From Pseudomonas sp. Irchel 3A7 (GTDB lineage: Bacteria; Pseudomonadota; Gammaproteobacteria; Pseudomonadales; Pseudomonadaceae): a DNA stretch of 64,000 bases. The stretch lies in assembly GCF_900187565.1 (NCBI RefSeq), contig NZ_FYED01000022.1:1-64000 (forward strand), written 5' to 3'. The translations under genes were made by a program, and so were the position numbers. Of this stretch, positions 26,748-35,062 are shown piece after piece. The notes below the pieces were generated by a model. The model worked only from the letters and a program-made list of their open reading frames with translations. It did no database searches and was not told the origin of the DNA. Position 1 is the stretch's first letter, and each line of letters starts with the position of its first letter.

Positions 26748-27737
26748 ATGCAAAGCAGCAGCAACCTATTTCCTGTCGCCCTGATCAGCGCCGAGCGGCG
26801 CGGTGATCTGAGCGAAGATGTCTATCGATTGAAGCCCGCCAACAGCCCTGACGGTACCGTCGAGCTGGCTGTGACGCGCCTGGGCATGGCCGATGAGCAC
26901 TCCGTGCGCGGCGTGCCGGTGATTCTGTTGCATGGCAGCTTTTCCAATCGACGCTTCTGGTTTTCCCCCAAGGGCCTGGGCCTGGGGGCTTATCTGACGC
27001 GCCTGGGATTCGATGTCTGGATTCCGGAAATGCGCGGTCACGGCTTGTCCCAGCGCAACCAGAACTATCGCAAAAACCGCGTTGCCGACTATGCGCGTTA
27101 CGATCTGCCGGCCATTGGCGCATTCGTGCGCGAGCAAAGCGGCCAGGTCCCGCACTGGATCGGCCATTCGCTGGGCGGCATTACCCTGGCGGCAGCGCTG
27201 GGTGGTGATTACATTGGCGAGCCGGTGGTGGCGTCCGCGGCATTTTTCGGCACGCAAGTCAGCCGCACCTATTGGCCGTTGAAAATTCCGCCAGTCGAGT
27301 GGAGCGGGCGTTTCATTCTCAAGCGTTTTGCCCAGTTGTCCGGTTCACGACTCAAGCGCGGTCCGGAAGACGAGCCGATCGGGTTGGCTCTGGAAAGCAT
27401 GCGCTGGTACGGCTTGTTCGGGCGCTTTGGCGATGCCGACAAGGACTGGTGGGCAGGGTTGGCCGAGGTCAAGTTGCCGGTGCTGGCAGTGAGCGCCGCA
27501 GGCGATCATCAGGATCCGACCTGGGCTTGTCACAAGTTGTTCGATCAGGTGGGTTCCGAGCACAAGCAATTTATCAACCTGGGTCGCGATCAGGGCTTTA
27601 GTGACAATTTTGGTCACGTGGAAATGCTGGTCAGCAAAGCCGCCCAGGCTGAAGTCTGGCCGTTGGTGGCCCGCTGGTTGGCGGATCAACAAACACCGCT
27701 GCTGGGCAATCAAGCGGATTTGACCACGACGATCTAA
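26748..27737 (+). CDS. Alpha/beta-hydrolase (esterase/lipase-like)
   Basis: 329 aa from ATG 26748. It has an oxyanion region VILLHGSFSNRRFW, nucleophile elbow IGHSLGG (catalytic Ser) and late DNFGHVEML (catalytic His), with the acid probably in SAAGDHQDPTW. There is no signal peptide, so it is cytosolic or peripheral. PEMRGHGLSQRNQNY resembles lipase-type hydrolases of lipid esters; no substrate can be assigned. It lies upstream of rraA with a 137-bp gap; P. aeruginosa has the same order. Confidence 0.88.
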   Translation: MQSSSNLFPVALISAERRGDLSEDVYRLKPANSPDGTVELAVTRLGMADEHSVRGVPVILLHGSFSNRRFWFSPKGLGLGAYLTRLGFDVWIPEMRGHGLSQRNQNYRKNRVADYARYDLPAIGAFVREQSGQVPHWIGHSLGGITLAAALGGDYIGEPVVASAAFFGTQVSRTYWPLKIPPVEWSGRFILKRFAQLSGSRLKRGPEDEPIGLALESMRWYGLFGRFGDADKDWWAGLAEVKLPVLAVSAAGDHQDPTWACHKLFDQVGSEHKQFINLGRDQGFSDNFGHVEMLVSKAAQAEVWPLVARWLADQQTPLLGNQADLTTTI

Positions 27738-27874
27738 GCTGGACGCTCTATCAGGGGCATTTCGCTCTGATCGGCTTGCGGCTAAGATATGACGGATTGA
27801 GCTATTCCAGTCATTTTTGATGATTGAGTCATCAGTGATGTTCGTCCCGTCTTCCTCTTTACAGGAGTTTCTCG

Positions 27875-28366
27875 ATGATCCATTACCTCACGCCTGACCT
27901 GTGCGACGCCTACCCGGAGCTGGTGCAGGTGCTGGAACCGATGTTCAGCAATTTCGGCGGCCGTGATTCCTTCGGCGGCGAAATCGTGACCATCAAGTGC
28001 TTCGAAGACAACTCGCTGGTCAAGGATCAGGTCGAACTCAACGGCAAGGGCAAGGTACTGGTGGTCGATGGCGGCGGCTCCCTGCGTCGCGCGCTGCTGG
28101 GCGACATGCTGGCCGAGAAGGCGGCGAATAACGGCTGGGAAGGGCTGGTGATCTACGGTTGCATCCGTGATGTCGACGTTATCGCGCAAACCGACCTGGG
28201 GGTGCAGGCGCTGGCCAGTCACCCGATGAAGACCGACAAGCGCGGCATCGGCGACCTCAACGTTGCCGTGACCTTCGCCGGCGTGACCTTCCATCCAGGC
28301 CAGTACATCTATGCGGACAACAATGGCGTGATCATTTCGCCAAGCCCGCTGAAAATGCCTGAGTAA
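27875..28366 (+). CDS. rraA: Regulator of ribonuclease E activity A
   Basis: 163 aa, standard RraA length. RraA proteins form trimers and, in E. coli, bind RNase E to dampen RNA decay; some relatives instead act as aldolases. Family blocks are FGGRDSFGGEIVTIKCFEDN, VDGGGSLRRALLGD and YGCIRDVDVI. CAGGAG lies eight bases before ATG 27875. cmaX begins 35 bp after its stop, so co-transcription with the membrane-stress cluster is possible. Confidence 0.95.
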   Translation: MIHYLTPDLCDAYPELVQVLEPMFSNFGGRDSFGGEIVTIKCFEDNSLVKDQVELNGKGKVLVVDGGGSLRRALLGDMLAEKAANNGWEGLVIYGCIRDVDVIAQTDLGVQALASHPMKTDKRGIGDLNVAVTFAGVTFHPGQYIYADNNGVIISPSPLKMPE

Positions 28367-28401
28367 GATTCAGCCGACTTTTTTTGAAGAATGGAATGCG
28401 G

Positions 28402-29397
28402 ATGTTCGAGGAAGAAAACGCGCAGTGGGGGCTGGTACATGCCCTTGTGCTGGACGGTAAAGGCGGTGCGCGTTCGATAGCCCGGACAGAACTCGATGAC
28501 TTGCAGCTGCAGGCCCATGAAAGCCTGTGGCTGCACTGGGATCGCAGTCACCCGCAAACCCAGACCTGGCTGCGCAAAACCAGCGGTCTGAGCGAGTTCA
28601 GCTGCGACCTCCTGCTGGAAGAAAATACCCGTCCGCGCCTTCTACAGCTTTCGGACAGCGAACTGCTGCTATTTTTGCGTGGGGTAAACCTCAATCCGGG
28701 CGCCGAGCCTGAAGACATGGTGTCGGTACGGATCTTCGGCTCGGCCCAACGGGTCATTTCCCTGCGTTTGCGTCCATTGCGCGCCACCGAAGAGCTGCTG
28801 GTGCAACTGGCGGACGGCAAGGGACCGAAAACCGCCTCCGAACTCATTCTTTATATGGCGCAGTACCTCACCAACAAGGTGCAGGATCTGGTCAGTTGCC
28901 TCTCGGAAGTGGTCGATGAGGAAGAAGAAAAGCTGGATGCCGACGAACGGTATACACCCGAGCATGGAGAGGTTTTACAGATCCGTCGCCGGGCGGCTGC
29001 GTTGAAGCGGTTTCTCGCTCCGCAGCGGGATATTTTTGGTCAGCTGACGCGGATCAAGTTGCCGTGGTTCGTTGAGGACGACGGGGATTACTGGAATGAA
29101 TTGAACAACAGCCTGACCCGTTATTTAGAGGAACTTGAGTTAACGCGGGAGCGGGTGGGGCTGGTCCTGGAGGCTGAAGACCGCCGCTTGAGCGTGCGCA
29201 TGAACCGCACGATGTATCGCTTCGGGATCATCACCGGGATCTTTCTGCCGATGAGTTTTCTGACCGGTCTTTTGGGGATCAACGTCGGGGGTATTCCGTT
29301 TTCCGAAAGCCCCTATGGCTTCCTCGTCGCCTGCCTGCTGATGATTTCGGTGGCGCTCGGGCAGTGGTGGTTATTCCGACGTTTGCGCTGGGTTTGA
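28402..29397 (+). CDS. cmaX: CorA/ZntB-family divalent metal transporter CmaX
   Basis: 331 aa from ATG 28402 (MFEEENAQW); an in-frame ATG at 28396 is nearly as good. A long cytosolic N-domain is rich in acidic helices. Two C-terminal helices follow (about 271-291, ending in the GIN loop of ZntB-like members in place of CorA's GMN; then FLVACLLMISVALGQWW). It would move Zn2+ or Mg2+ across the inner membrane. It opens the cmaX-crfX-cmpX-sigX-oprF block, which is linked to envelope stress in Pseudomonas. Confidence 0.9.
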   Translation: MFEEENAQWGLVHALVLDGKGGARSIARTELDDLQLQAHESLWLHWDRSHPQTQTWLRKTSGLSEFSCDLLLEENTRPRLLQLSDSELLLFLRGVNLNPGAEPEDMVSVRIFGSAQRVISLRLRPLRATEELLVQLADGKGPKTASELILYMAQYLTNKVQDLVSCLSEVVDEEEEKLDADERYTPEHGEVLQIRRRAAALKRFLAPQRDIFGQLTRIKLPWFVEDDGDYWNELNNSLTRYLEELELTRERVGLVLEAEDRRLSVRMNRTMYRFGIITGIFLPMSFLTGLLGINVGGIPFSESPYGFLVACLLMISVALGQWWLFRRLRWV

Positions 29398-29460
29398 AAG
29401 TGACCCATGTGACCCGACCAAATTTGACCGCGTCTTTCACAGACATCACGAGAGGTGCGT

Positions 29461-29709
29461 ATGCACGATCCGTTTGAAGAGTCTTTGCGTGACATGCTCA
29501 AGGCATCACCGTCCACCCGGGACGACGATGCATGCCTTGGTCGCGTCCTGAAAACCGCCAACCGCCAGGTCGGCGCCGGCGATCTGTTCAGCCTGCTGGG
29601 CCGCTGGCTGCCCGCGCTGATGATCGCTCTGAATAACGGCTCGGCCCACGTGGCGCCGGTGTCCCGTCTTCGTAAACCTACCGCTCGCACTGCTGATAAG
29701 GCTGATTGA
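29461..29709 (+). CDS. crfX: Small conserved protein CrfX
   Basis: 82 aa, hydrophilic with one weakly hydrophobic stretch (LLGRWLPALMIAL). No catalytic motif is visible and its function is unknown to me; the name rests on its place between cmaX and cmpX, as in P. aeruginosa. GAGAGGTG lies about four bases before ATG 29461. Its stop TGA is only two bases before the cmpX ATG, so the two are very likely translated from one message. Confidence 0.8.
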   Translation: MHDPFEESLRDMLKASPSTRDDDACLGRVLKTANRQVGAGDLFSLLGRWLPALMIALNNGSAHVAPVSRLRKPTARTADKAD

Positions 29710-29711
29710 AT

Positions 29712-30536
29712 ATGGAACTTGATCTCTGGACACAGAGCCTCGTCACTGCAATGACTGCGTTATGGACCAAGGTTGCGAACTTCATTCCGAACCTGTTTGG
29801 CGCACTGGTTGTGCTGCTTTTGGGTTTTGTCGTGGCCAAGCTGCTGGACACGTTGCTGTCCAAATTGCTCGCCAAACTGGGCCTCGATCGCCTGATGGGC
29901 GGTACCGGCCTGACCAAGCTGCTGTCACGCGCCGGTCTCCAGGTTCCGATCTCCACGCTGATTGGTAAAATCGTTTATTGGTTCGTTCTGCTGATTTTTC
30001 TGGTTTCTGCCGCAGAATCCCTTGGACTTGAGCGAGTTTCAGCTACGCTGGATATGCTTGCGTTGTATTTGCCGAAGGTATTCGGCGCAGCGCTGGTGCT
30101 GCTGGTGGGTGTCCTGCTGGCGCAACTGGCCAATGGCCTGGTGCGCGGCGCCGCGGAAGGCGTAGGCCTGGACTACGCTTCCGGGTTGGGGCGAATTGCC
30201 CAGGGCCTGGTGATCATCATCAGCATCTCGGTAGCGATCAGCCAGTTGGAGGTCAAAACTGACCTGCTCAACCATGTGATCGTCATCGTTTTGATTACCG
30301 TTGGTCTGGCGGTTGCGCTGGCCATGGGATTGGGAAGCCGGGAAATTGCCGGTCAGATTCTTGCGGGAATCTATGTGCGTGAGTTGTACCAGGTTGGGCA
30401 ACAAGTGCGTGTTGGCGAGGTCGAAGGGCAGATCGAAGAGATCGGCACGGTTAAAACCACATTGCTGACCGATGAGGGTGAGCTAGTCTCTCTTTCCAAT
30501 CGGATCCTCCTTGAGCAGCATGTGAGTAGCCGCTAA
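29712..30536 (+). CDS. cmpX: CmpX, MscS-like small-conductance membrane protein
   Basis: 274 aa inner-membrane protein. Four or five hydrophobic helices (for example LFGALVVLLLGFVVAKLL, IVYWFVLLIFLVSAAESLG and HVIVIVLITVGLAVALAMGLG) lead to a short soluble beta domain (GQQVRVGEVEGQIEEIGTVKTTLLTDEGE). That arrangement is seen in the mechanosensitive channel superfamily. ATG 29712 follows crfX directly. It lies upstream of sigX and may link membrane tension to the sigma factor; that link is inference from position. Confidence 0.9.
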   Translation: MELDLWTQSLVTAMTALWTKVANFIPNLFGALVVLLLGFVVAKLLDTLLSKLLAKLGLDRLMGGTGLTKLLSRAGLQVPISTLIGKIVYWFVLLIFLVSAAESLGLERVSATLDMLALYLPKVFGAALVLLVGVLLAQLANGLVRGAAEGVGLDYASGLGRIAQGLVIIISISVAISQLEVKTDLLNHVIVIVLITVGLAVALAMGLGSREIAGQILAGIYVRELYQVGQQVRVGEVEGQIEEIGTVKTTLLTDEGELVSLSNRILLEQHVSSR

Positions 30537-30560
30537 CCCGGCAAACCCTGCTAATGTATG

Positions 30561-30597
30561 CCGCCGCTAAAAAGCCTGCAGACGCAGGCAGCGGTGG
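30561..30597 (+). promoter_or_regulatory. Large hairpin upstream of sigX
   Basis: An inner perfect stem GCCTGC/GCAGGC (30574-30579, 30584-30589) with loop AGAC sits inside an outer CCGCCGCT/AGCGGTGG stem (30561-30568, 30590-30597; one mismatch). The five bases TAAAAA-side bulge only on the left. No T-run follows, so it is not a simple terminator. It may be a cruciform or part of the sigX leader. Confidence 0.5.
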
Positions 30598-30627
30598 ACA
30601 TTGACCTGACTGTCGGCCCGACTTGTT

Positions 30628-31218
30628 TTGAATAAAGCCCAATCGCTATCCACGCGCTACGACCCCCGCGAGCTCTCTGATGAGGAGTTGGTCGCGCGCT
30701 CGCATACCGAGCTGTTTCATGTTACGCGCGCCTATGAAGAACTGATGCGGCGTTACCAGCGAACATTATTTAACGTCTGTGCACGATATCTCGGGAACGA
30801 TCGCGATGCAGATGATGTCTGTCAGGAAGTGATGTTGAAGGTGTTGTATGGCTTGAAGAACTTCGAGGGCAAATCGAAGTTCAAGACATGGCTATATAGC
30901 ATCACGTACAACGAGTGCATCACACAGTATCGGAAGGAACGGCGAAAGCGTCGCTTGATGGACGCATTGAGTCTGGACCCCCTCGAAGAAGCGTCCGAAG
31001 AAAAGGCGCCGAAACCCGAGGAGAAGGGCGGACTTGATCGCTGGCTAGTGTATGTGAACCCGATTGACCGCGAAATTCTGGTGCTACGATTTGTCGCAGA
31101 GCTGGAATTTCAGGAGATCGCAGACATCATGCACATGGGTTTGAGTGCAACAAAAATGCGGTACAAACGCGCTCTAGATAAATTGCGTGAGAAATTTGCA
31201 GGCGTTGCCGAAACTTAG
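30628..31218 (+). CDS. sigX: ECF sigma factor SigX
   Basis: 196 aa. Region 2 is at about 30-95 (RYLGNDRDADDVCQEVMLKV, WLYSITYNECITQYRK) and region 4 at about 140-190 (IDREILVLRFVAELEFQEIADIMHM, then ATKMRYKRALDKLR). SigX drives oprF and membrane-lipid genes and responds to envelope conditions. The start codon is TTG 30628 (MNKAQSLSTRYD); no ATG fits. No anti-sigma gene is adjacent; cmpX just upstream is the candidate membrane partner. Low-GC codons occur more often than in neighbours. Confidence 0.96.
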   Translation: MNKAQSLSTRYDPRELSDEELVARSHTELFHVTRAYEELMRRYQRTLFNVCARYLGNDRDADDVCQEVMLKVLYGLKNFEGKSKFKTWLYSITYNECITQYRKERRKRRLMDALSLDPLEEASEEKAPKPEEKGGLDRWLVYVNPIDREILVLRFVAELEFQEIADIMHMGLSATKMRYKRALDKLREKFAGVAET

Positions 31219-31244
31219 TTCGGCGCAAATATCTCTTACGTGTA

Positions 31245-31266
31245 GGCAAGTTCTGATAGACTTGCC
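31245..31266 (+). promoter_or_regulatory. Hairpin between sigX and oprF
   Basis: GGCAAGT (31245-31251) pairs perfectly with ACTTGCC (31260-31266) over an 8-base loop. No T-tract follows. It could tune read-through from sigX into oprF. Confidence 0.4.
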
Positions 31267-31325
31267 GCCGAGTTGTCCCCCGGTTTGCGGGACTGCTTCA
31301 CAATCACCAGATGGGGATTTAACGG

Positions 31326-32360
31326 ATGAAACTGAAAAACACCTTGGGCTTGGCCATTGGTTCTCTTATTGCCGCCACTTCGATCGGCGCTCTGGCACAG
31401 GGCCAAGGCGCAGTTGAAATCGAAGGCTTCGCCAAGAAAGAGTACTATGACAGCACCCGTAACTTCAAAAACGACGGCAACCTGTTCGGTGGCTCGGTTG
31501 GTTACTTCCTGACTGACGACGTTGAGCTGCGTCTGGCCTACGACGAAGTACACAACGTCCGTGCTGACGACGGTAAGAACGTAAAAGGCGCTAACACCGC
31601 TCTGGACGCTCTGTACCACTTCAACAACCCAGGCGACATGCTGCGTCCTTACGTCTCGGCCGGTTTCTCCGACCAGAGCATCGACCAGAACGGTTCGAAC
31701 GGCCGTGACCGTTCCACTTTCGCCAACGTTGGTGGCGGCGCCAAGCTGTACTTCACCGACAACTTCTACGCCCGTGCCGGCGTTGAAGCTCAATACAACA
31801 TCGACCAGGGCAACACTGAGTGGGCTCCTAGCGTCGGTATCGGTGTGAACTTCGGTGGCGGCTCCAAGCCAGCCGCTGCTCCAGTTCCAGCACCAGCTGA
31901 AGTCTGCTCCGACAGCGACAACGATGGCGTGTGCGACAACGTCGACAAGTGCCCGGACACCCCAGCCAACGTTACCGTTGACGCTGATGGCTGCCCAGCA
32001 GTTGCTGAAGTCGTACGTGTAGAGCTGGACGTGAAATTCGACTTCGACAAGTCGGTAGTCAAGCCTAACAGCTACGGCGACATCAAAAACCTGGCTGACT
32101 TCATGAAGCAGTACCCATCCACCAGCACCACTGTTGAAGGTCACACTGACTCCGTCGGTCCTGACGCTTACAACCAGAAACTGTCCGAGCGTCGTGCAAA
32201 CGCCGTTAAGCAAGTTCTGACCAACCAGTACGGTGTTGAATCGTCCCGCGTTCAGTCTGTTGGCTACGGCGAATCCCGCCCGGTTGCTGACAACGCCACT
32301 GACGCTGGCCGCGCTGTAAACCGTCGCGTAGAAGCGCAGGTTGAAGCTCAAGCTAAGTAA
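31326..32360 (+). CDS. oprF: Major outer-membrane porin OprF
   Basis: 344 aa. A signal peptide (cleaved after GALAQ, about residue 24) is followed by an eight-strand N-terminal beta-barrel. A Cys-rich calcium-binding-like linker (SDSDNDGVCDNVDKC, DADGC; four Cys able to form two disulfides) leads to an OmpA-type peptidoglycan-binding domain (FDFDKSVVKPNSYGDI, VEGHTDSVG, NQKLSERRANAV). It is a non-specific porin and anchors the outer membrane to the wall. Codons are strongly biased to common tRNAs, as expected for an abundant protein. SigX upstream is a known activator. A perfect terminator follows. Confidence 0.98.
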   Translation: MKLKNTLGLAIGSLIAATSIGALAQGQGAVEIEGFAKKEYYDSTRNFKNDGNLFGGSVGYFLTDDVELRLAYDEVHNVRADDGKNVKGANTALDALYHFNNPGDMLRPYVSAGFSDQSIDQNGSNGRDRSTFANVGGGAKLYFTDNFYARAGVEAQYNIDQGNTEWAPSVGIGVNFGGGSKPAAAPVPAPAEVCSDSDNDGVCDNVDKCPDTPANVTVDADGCPAVAEVVRVELDVKFDFDKSVVKPNSYGDIKNLADFMKQYPSTSTTVEGHTDSVGPDAYNQKLSERRANAVKQVLTNQYGVESSRVQSVGYGESRPVADNATDAGRAVNRRVEAQVEAQAK

Positions 32361-32377
32361 TTAGCCCGCAGCTTTGA

Positions 32378-32405
32378 GAAAAGCCCGGCTTAGGCCGGGC
32401 TTTTC
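32378..32405. terminator. Strong bidirectional terminator, oprF/cobA
   Basis: GAAAAGCCCGGC (32378-32389) pairs over twelve bases with GCCGGGCTTTTC (32394-32405); loop TTAG. T-runs occur in both directions, serving oprF (+) and cobA (-). Confidence 0.93.
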
Positions 32406-32446
32406 TTTGTCTGCGATTTGGTGGGAGTGCCGGTGAGTCAGCAATG

Positions 32447-33211
32447 TCAGGCTGATTGACAGACCGTATTCGCGGGCAAGCCACGCTCCCACACGGGAGA
32501 TGTTGCGTTGGCGGCTACTGCGCCAATCACCAGAATCGCCGGGCTTTTCAGCTCGAAGGCGTGGGCAGCTTCTTCCATGCCCGTCAGATCGCTCCGACAT
32601 TCCCGTTGTTGCGGCAGTGAAGCGTTTTCGATCATCGCCACTGGCGTGTCGGCCCTCATTCCGCCCGCCAACAGTTGTTCACGTATTTCACTGAGCTTGG
32701 CCACGCCCATGTAGATCACCAGGGTCGTACCGCTTTGGGCCAGCGCCTGCCAGTTCAGGCTGCTGCCGTCCTGGGTATGGGCCGTCACCAGTGTCACGCC
32801 GCGCGCTACACCGCGCAGGGTCAGCGAAATATCGCATTGCGTGGCGCCAGCGAGCCCGGCGGTGATGCCATTGACCAGTTCGACCTCAACCCCGCGTTCG
32901 CGCAACCACTGTGCCTCTTCACCGCCGCGCCCGAAAATGCACGGATCGCCACCCTTGAGCCGCACCACGCATTTGCCTTGGCGCGCGTAGCGCAGCATCA
33001 GGCGGTGAATGAACGCTTGTGGCGTGGAGCGGCAGCCGCCGCGTTTACCCACGGGAATGATTCGCGCATTGCTGCAGTGTTCAAGGACTGCGTCATTCAC
33101 CAGATCATCGATCAGCACGACATCCGCTTCTCTCATCGCCCGCACGGCCTTGAGCGTCAACAATTCCGGATCACCAGGGCCTGCACCGACCAGCCAGACT
33201 TTTGCGTTCAT
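32447..33211 (-). CDS. cobA: Uroporphyrinogen-III C-methyltransferase
   Basis: 254 aa. It methylates uroporphyrinogen III twice with SAM to precorrin-2, for siroheme (nitrite and sulfite reductases) and cobalamin. Motifs are VGAGPGDPELLTLKA at the start, VRLKGGDPCIFGRGGEE and VVNGITAG-like VELVNGITAGLAGA. Position beside nitrate-assimilation genes fits siroheme supply. The last 15 residues (VWERGLPANT then VCQSA) are encoded by a REP arm at 32470-32493, so the natural C-terminus has been extended. ATG 33211 starts it. Confidence 0.95.
   Translation of the reverse strand: MNAKVWLVGAGPGDPELLTLKAVRAMREADVVLIDDLVNDAVLEHCSNARIIPVGKRGGCRSTPQAFIHRLMLRYARQGKCVVRLKGGDPCIFGRGGEEAQWLRERGVEVELVNGITAGLAGATQCDISLTLRGVARGVTLVTAHTQDGSSLNWQALAQSGTTLVIYMGVAKLSEIREQLLAGGMRADTPVAMIENASLPQQRECRSDLTGMEEAAHAFELKSPAILVIGAVAANATSPVWERGLPANTVCQSA
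32470..32493. repeat. Single REP arm inside the 3' end of cobA
   Basis: CGCGGGCAAGCCACGCTCCC is the same variant arm as at 4840-4862, without a partner nearby. It is read through in frame by cobA. Confidence 0.8.
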
Positions 33212-33297
33212 CGTGTTTTCCTCATTGTGAAACGGTAATGGAGCAAGTCGAAAGAATTGCAGCGACGTTCAGTTCGCCTTCGTCGGAACGCCGCCCG

Positions 33298-33369
33298 GAG
33301 CCGGCTCGCTCCCACAGGGGATTCGGAGGTGTTCACACGATCCCTTGTGGGAGCGAGCCCGCTCGCGAA
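33298..33369. repeat. REP pair, GTGGGAGCGAGCC family
   Basis: Arms GAGCCGGCTCGCTCCCACAG (33298-33317) and TTGTGGGAGCGAGCCCGCTC (from 33345) with a 27-bp spacer, between cobA and the kinase gene. Confidence 0.88.
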
Positions 33370-33384
33370 GGGCGCAACTCGGTC

Positions 33385-35055
33385 TCAGCCATGAAATACC
33401 GCAAACAGCAGCGCCAGATTTATCAGTAGCGACACCAGCGCCAACGTTCTCCACACTTTCAGCGGCTCGCGCTCCAGCAGCGGCCGGGGGCGCACGCTCA
33501 AGCTGCGGCGCTCACCCTGTTCTATCTGCAGCAACCATTCTTCCGCTGTTTCAAAGCGCTGAGCCGGATCCGCCGCTACCGCGCGTTCCAGGCTGAGCGC
33601 CAGCCATTCCGGTAGGTCCGGGCGGTAGCGGCTGGCGCTGACGGGCACGCCGAATCGTGGACGCTGGAAAGCTTCGATTTCGCCGTAGGGAAAATGCCCG
33701 GTGAGCAGGTAGTAAAGGGTCACACCGACCGCATACAGATCCTGTTGCGCTGTCGGCGCTTCACCGCGAAACGCTTCCGGCGCGATGTAGCTGGGTGTTC
33801 CGGGCAGGGCAGAGGGTTGGTCTTCGGACAGGCCGGGGCAGTAAGCGAGCCCGAAATCCAGCAGGCGCAACTCACCATCGTCCCCCAGCAGCAGGTTTTC
33901 CGGTTTGATGTCTCGATGCAGGATCTGGCGTCGATGCAGCAGGCCGACCGCTTTGAGCAGTCGCTCGGCCAGGTCCTGCCACTGGGGCAGTGGCAACGTT
34001 CCGATCCGCGCCTGCAGTTGCGCCAGGGTGGAGCCGGAATATTCACGCATCACGTAGTACAAATGCTGACGCTGACTGGCAGCATGGACTTCAGGAAAAT
34101 GTCGCCCGGCCACACGCTTGAGAAACCATTCTTCCGACAACAATGCTTGCCCGGCCAAGTGATCATCACGCAGAGCACCGGGCAGGGTTTTCAGCAGCCA
34201 GGGTTGTTGCTGGCTGTCACGCACTCGATAAAGCAGCGATTGCTGGCTCTGGCCGAGAATGGCTTCGACCTGCCAACCCTCGAAGTCCTGGCCCGGTTTC
34301 AGCGTCGGCGGCAGCGGCCATTGCTGCAACTGAATCAGCGCGTCGCCAATGCTGGTTTCACCGAGGGCATCGACCCGCACCAGCAAGGCGCTGGCATTGT
34401 CCTGGCTGCCGGCCAGGTGCGCGGCCCTCACCAGCGTCTGCGCGGCGTGGTCCAGATCCGGTTGATCACGCAGTATGGCGGCAATCGCGGTATCGCCCAG
34501 AACCGCCCAGATACCATCGCTGAGCAGCACGAAGCTCTCATCCTGACGCAATTCACCGTCGAGAAAATCCAGCACCAGGTGCTGATCGAGCCCCAGCGCC
34601 CGCTTGAGCACATGCTGCATGCCCGGTTGATCCCACACGTGATCTTCGCTGACCCGCTGCAATTGATCGGCATGCCAGCGATACACCCGGCAATCACCGA
34701 CGTGGGCCAGGGTAAAACGCCGGCCACGCAAGACCAGGGCACTGACCGTAGTCAGCAGTGGTTGCCCACTGCCGTTGGCCTGCAACCAGCGATTCTGCGC
34801 GATCAGCAGGCGATCCAGTGCCTGGGCGACACCCCAGGTTTCCGGGGTAGCGTAGTAATCCAGCGCCAGGGCCTGCAGCGTCGATCGGGCGGCCAGGCCG
34901 CCATCGGCACACTGGCTGACGCCATCGGCGATGGCAAACAGGTAACCCTTGCTGGCTGCCAGCGCCGGGGCCGGCGTCACCAGGCGCAAGGCGTCCTGGT
35001 TTTCGTCGCGCGGACCGATGGCGCTGGCTTCGGCAAAACTCAGTTGCAGGCTCAT
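33385..35055 (-). CDS. PP2C phosphatase-Ser/Thr kinase fusion, membrane-anchored
   Basis: 556 aa. Residues 1 to about 240 form a PP2C phosphatase (IGPRDENQDA, FAIADGVSQ, AHVGDCRVYRW, LLSDGIW). About 260-520 is a Hanks-type kinase: Lys near 289 (WLLKTLPG), HRDIKPENLLL near 379 and DFGLAYC near 400, with the activation segment PGTPSYIAPE. A C-terminal helix (LALVSLLINLALLFAVF) anchors it to the inner membrane. Both active sites look intact, so one chain could add and remove phosphate. Its ATG is 7 bp after the nasA stop, in the nitrate operon. The target is unknown; control of nitrate uptake is a reasonable guess. Confidence 0.93.
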   Translation of the reverse strand: MSLQLSFAEASAIGPRDENQDALRLVTPAPALAASKGYLFAIADGVSQCADGGLAARSTLQALALDYYATPETWGVAQALDRLLIAQNRWLQANGSGQPLLTTVSALVLRGRRFTLAHVGDCRVYRWHADQLQRVSEDHVWDQPGMQHVLKRALGLDQHLVLDFLDGELRQDESFVLLSDGIWAVLGDTAIAAILRDQPDLDHAAQTLVRAAHLAGSQDNASALLVRVDALGETSIGDALIQLQQWPLPPTLKPGQDFEGWQVEAILGQSQQSLLYRVRDSQQQPWLLKTLPGALRDDHLAGQALLSEEWFLKRVAGRHFPEVHAASQRQHLYYVMREYSGSTLAQLQARIGTLPLPQWQDLAERLLKAVGLLHRRQILHRDIKPENLLLGDDGELRLLDFGLAYCPGLSEDQPSALPGTPSYIAPEAFRGEAPTAQQDLYAVGVTLYYLLTGHFPYGEIEAFQRPRFGVPVSASRYRPDLPEWLALSLERAVAADPAQRFETAEEWLLQIEQGERRSLSVRPRPLLEREPLKVWRTLALVSLLINLALLFAVFHG

Positions 35056-35062
35056 GGAAGCA

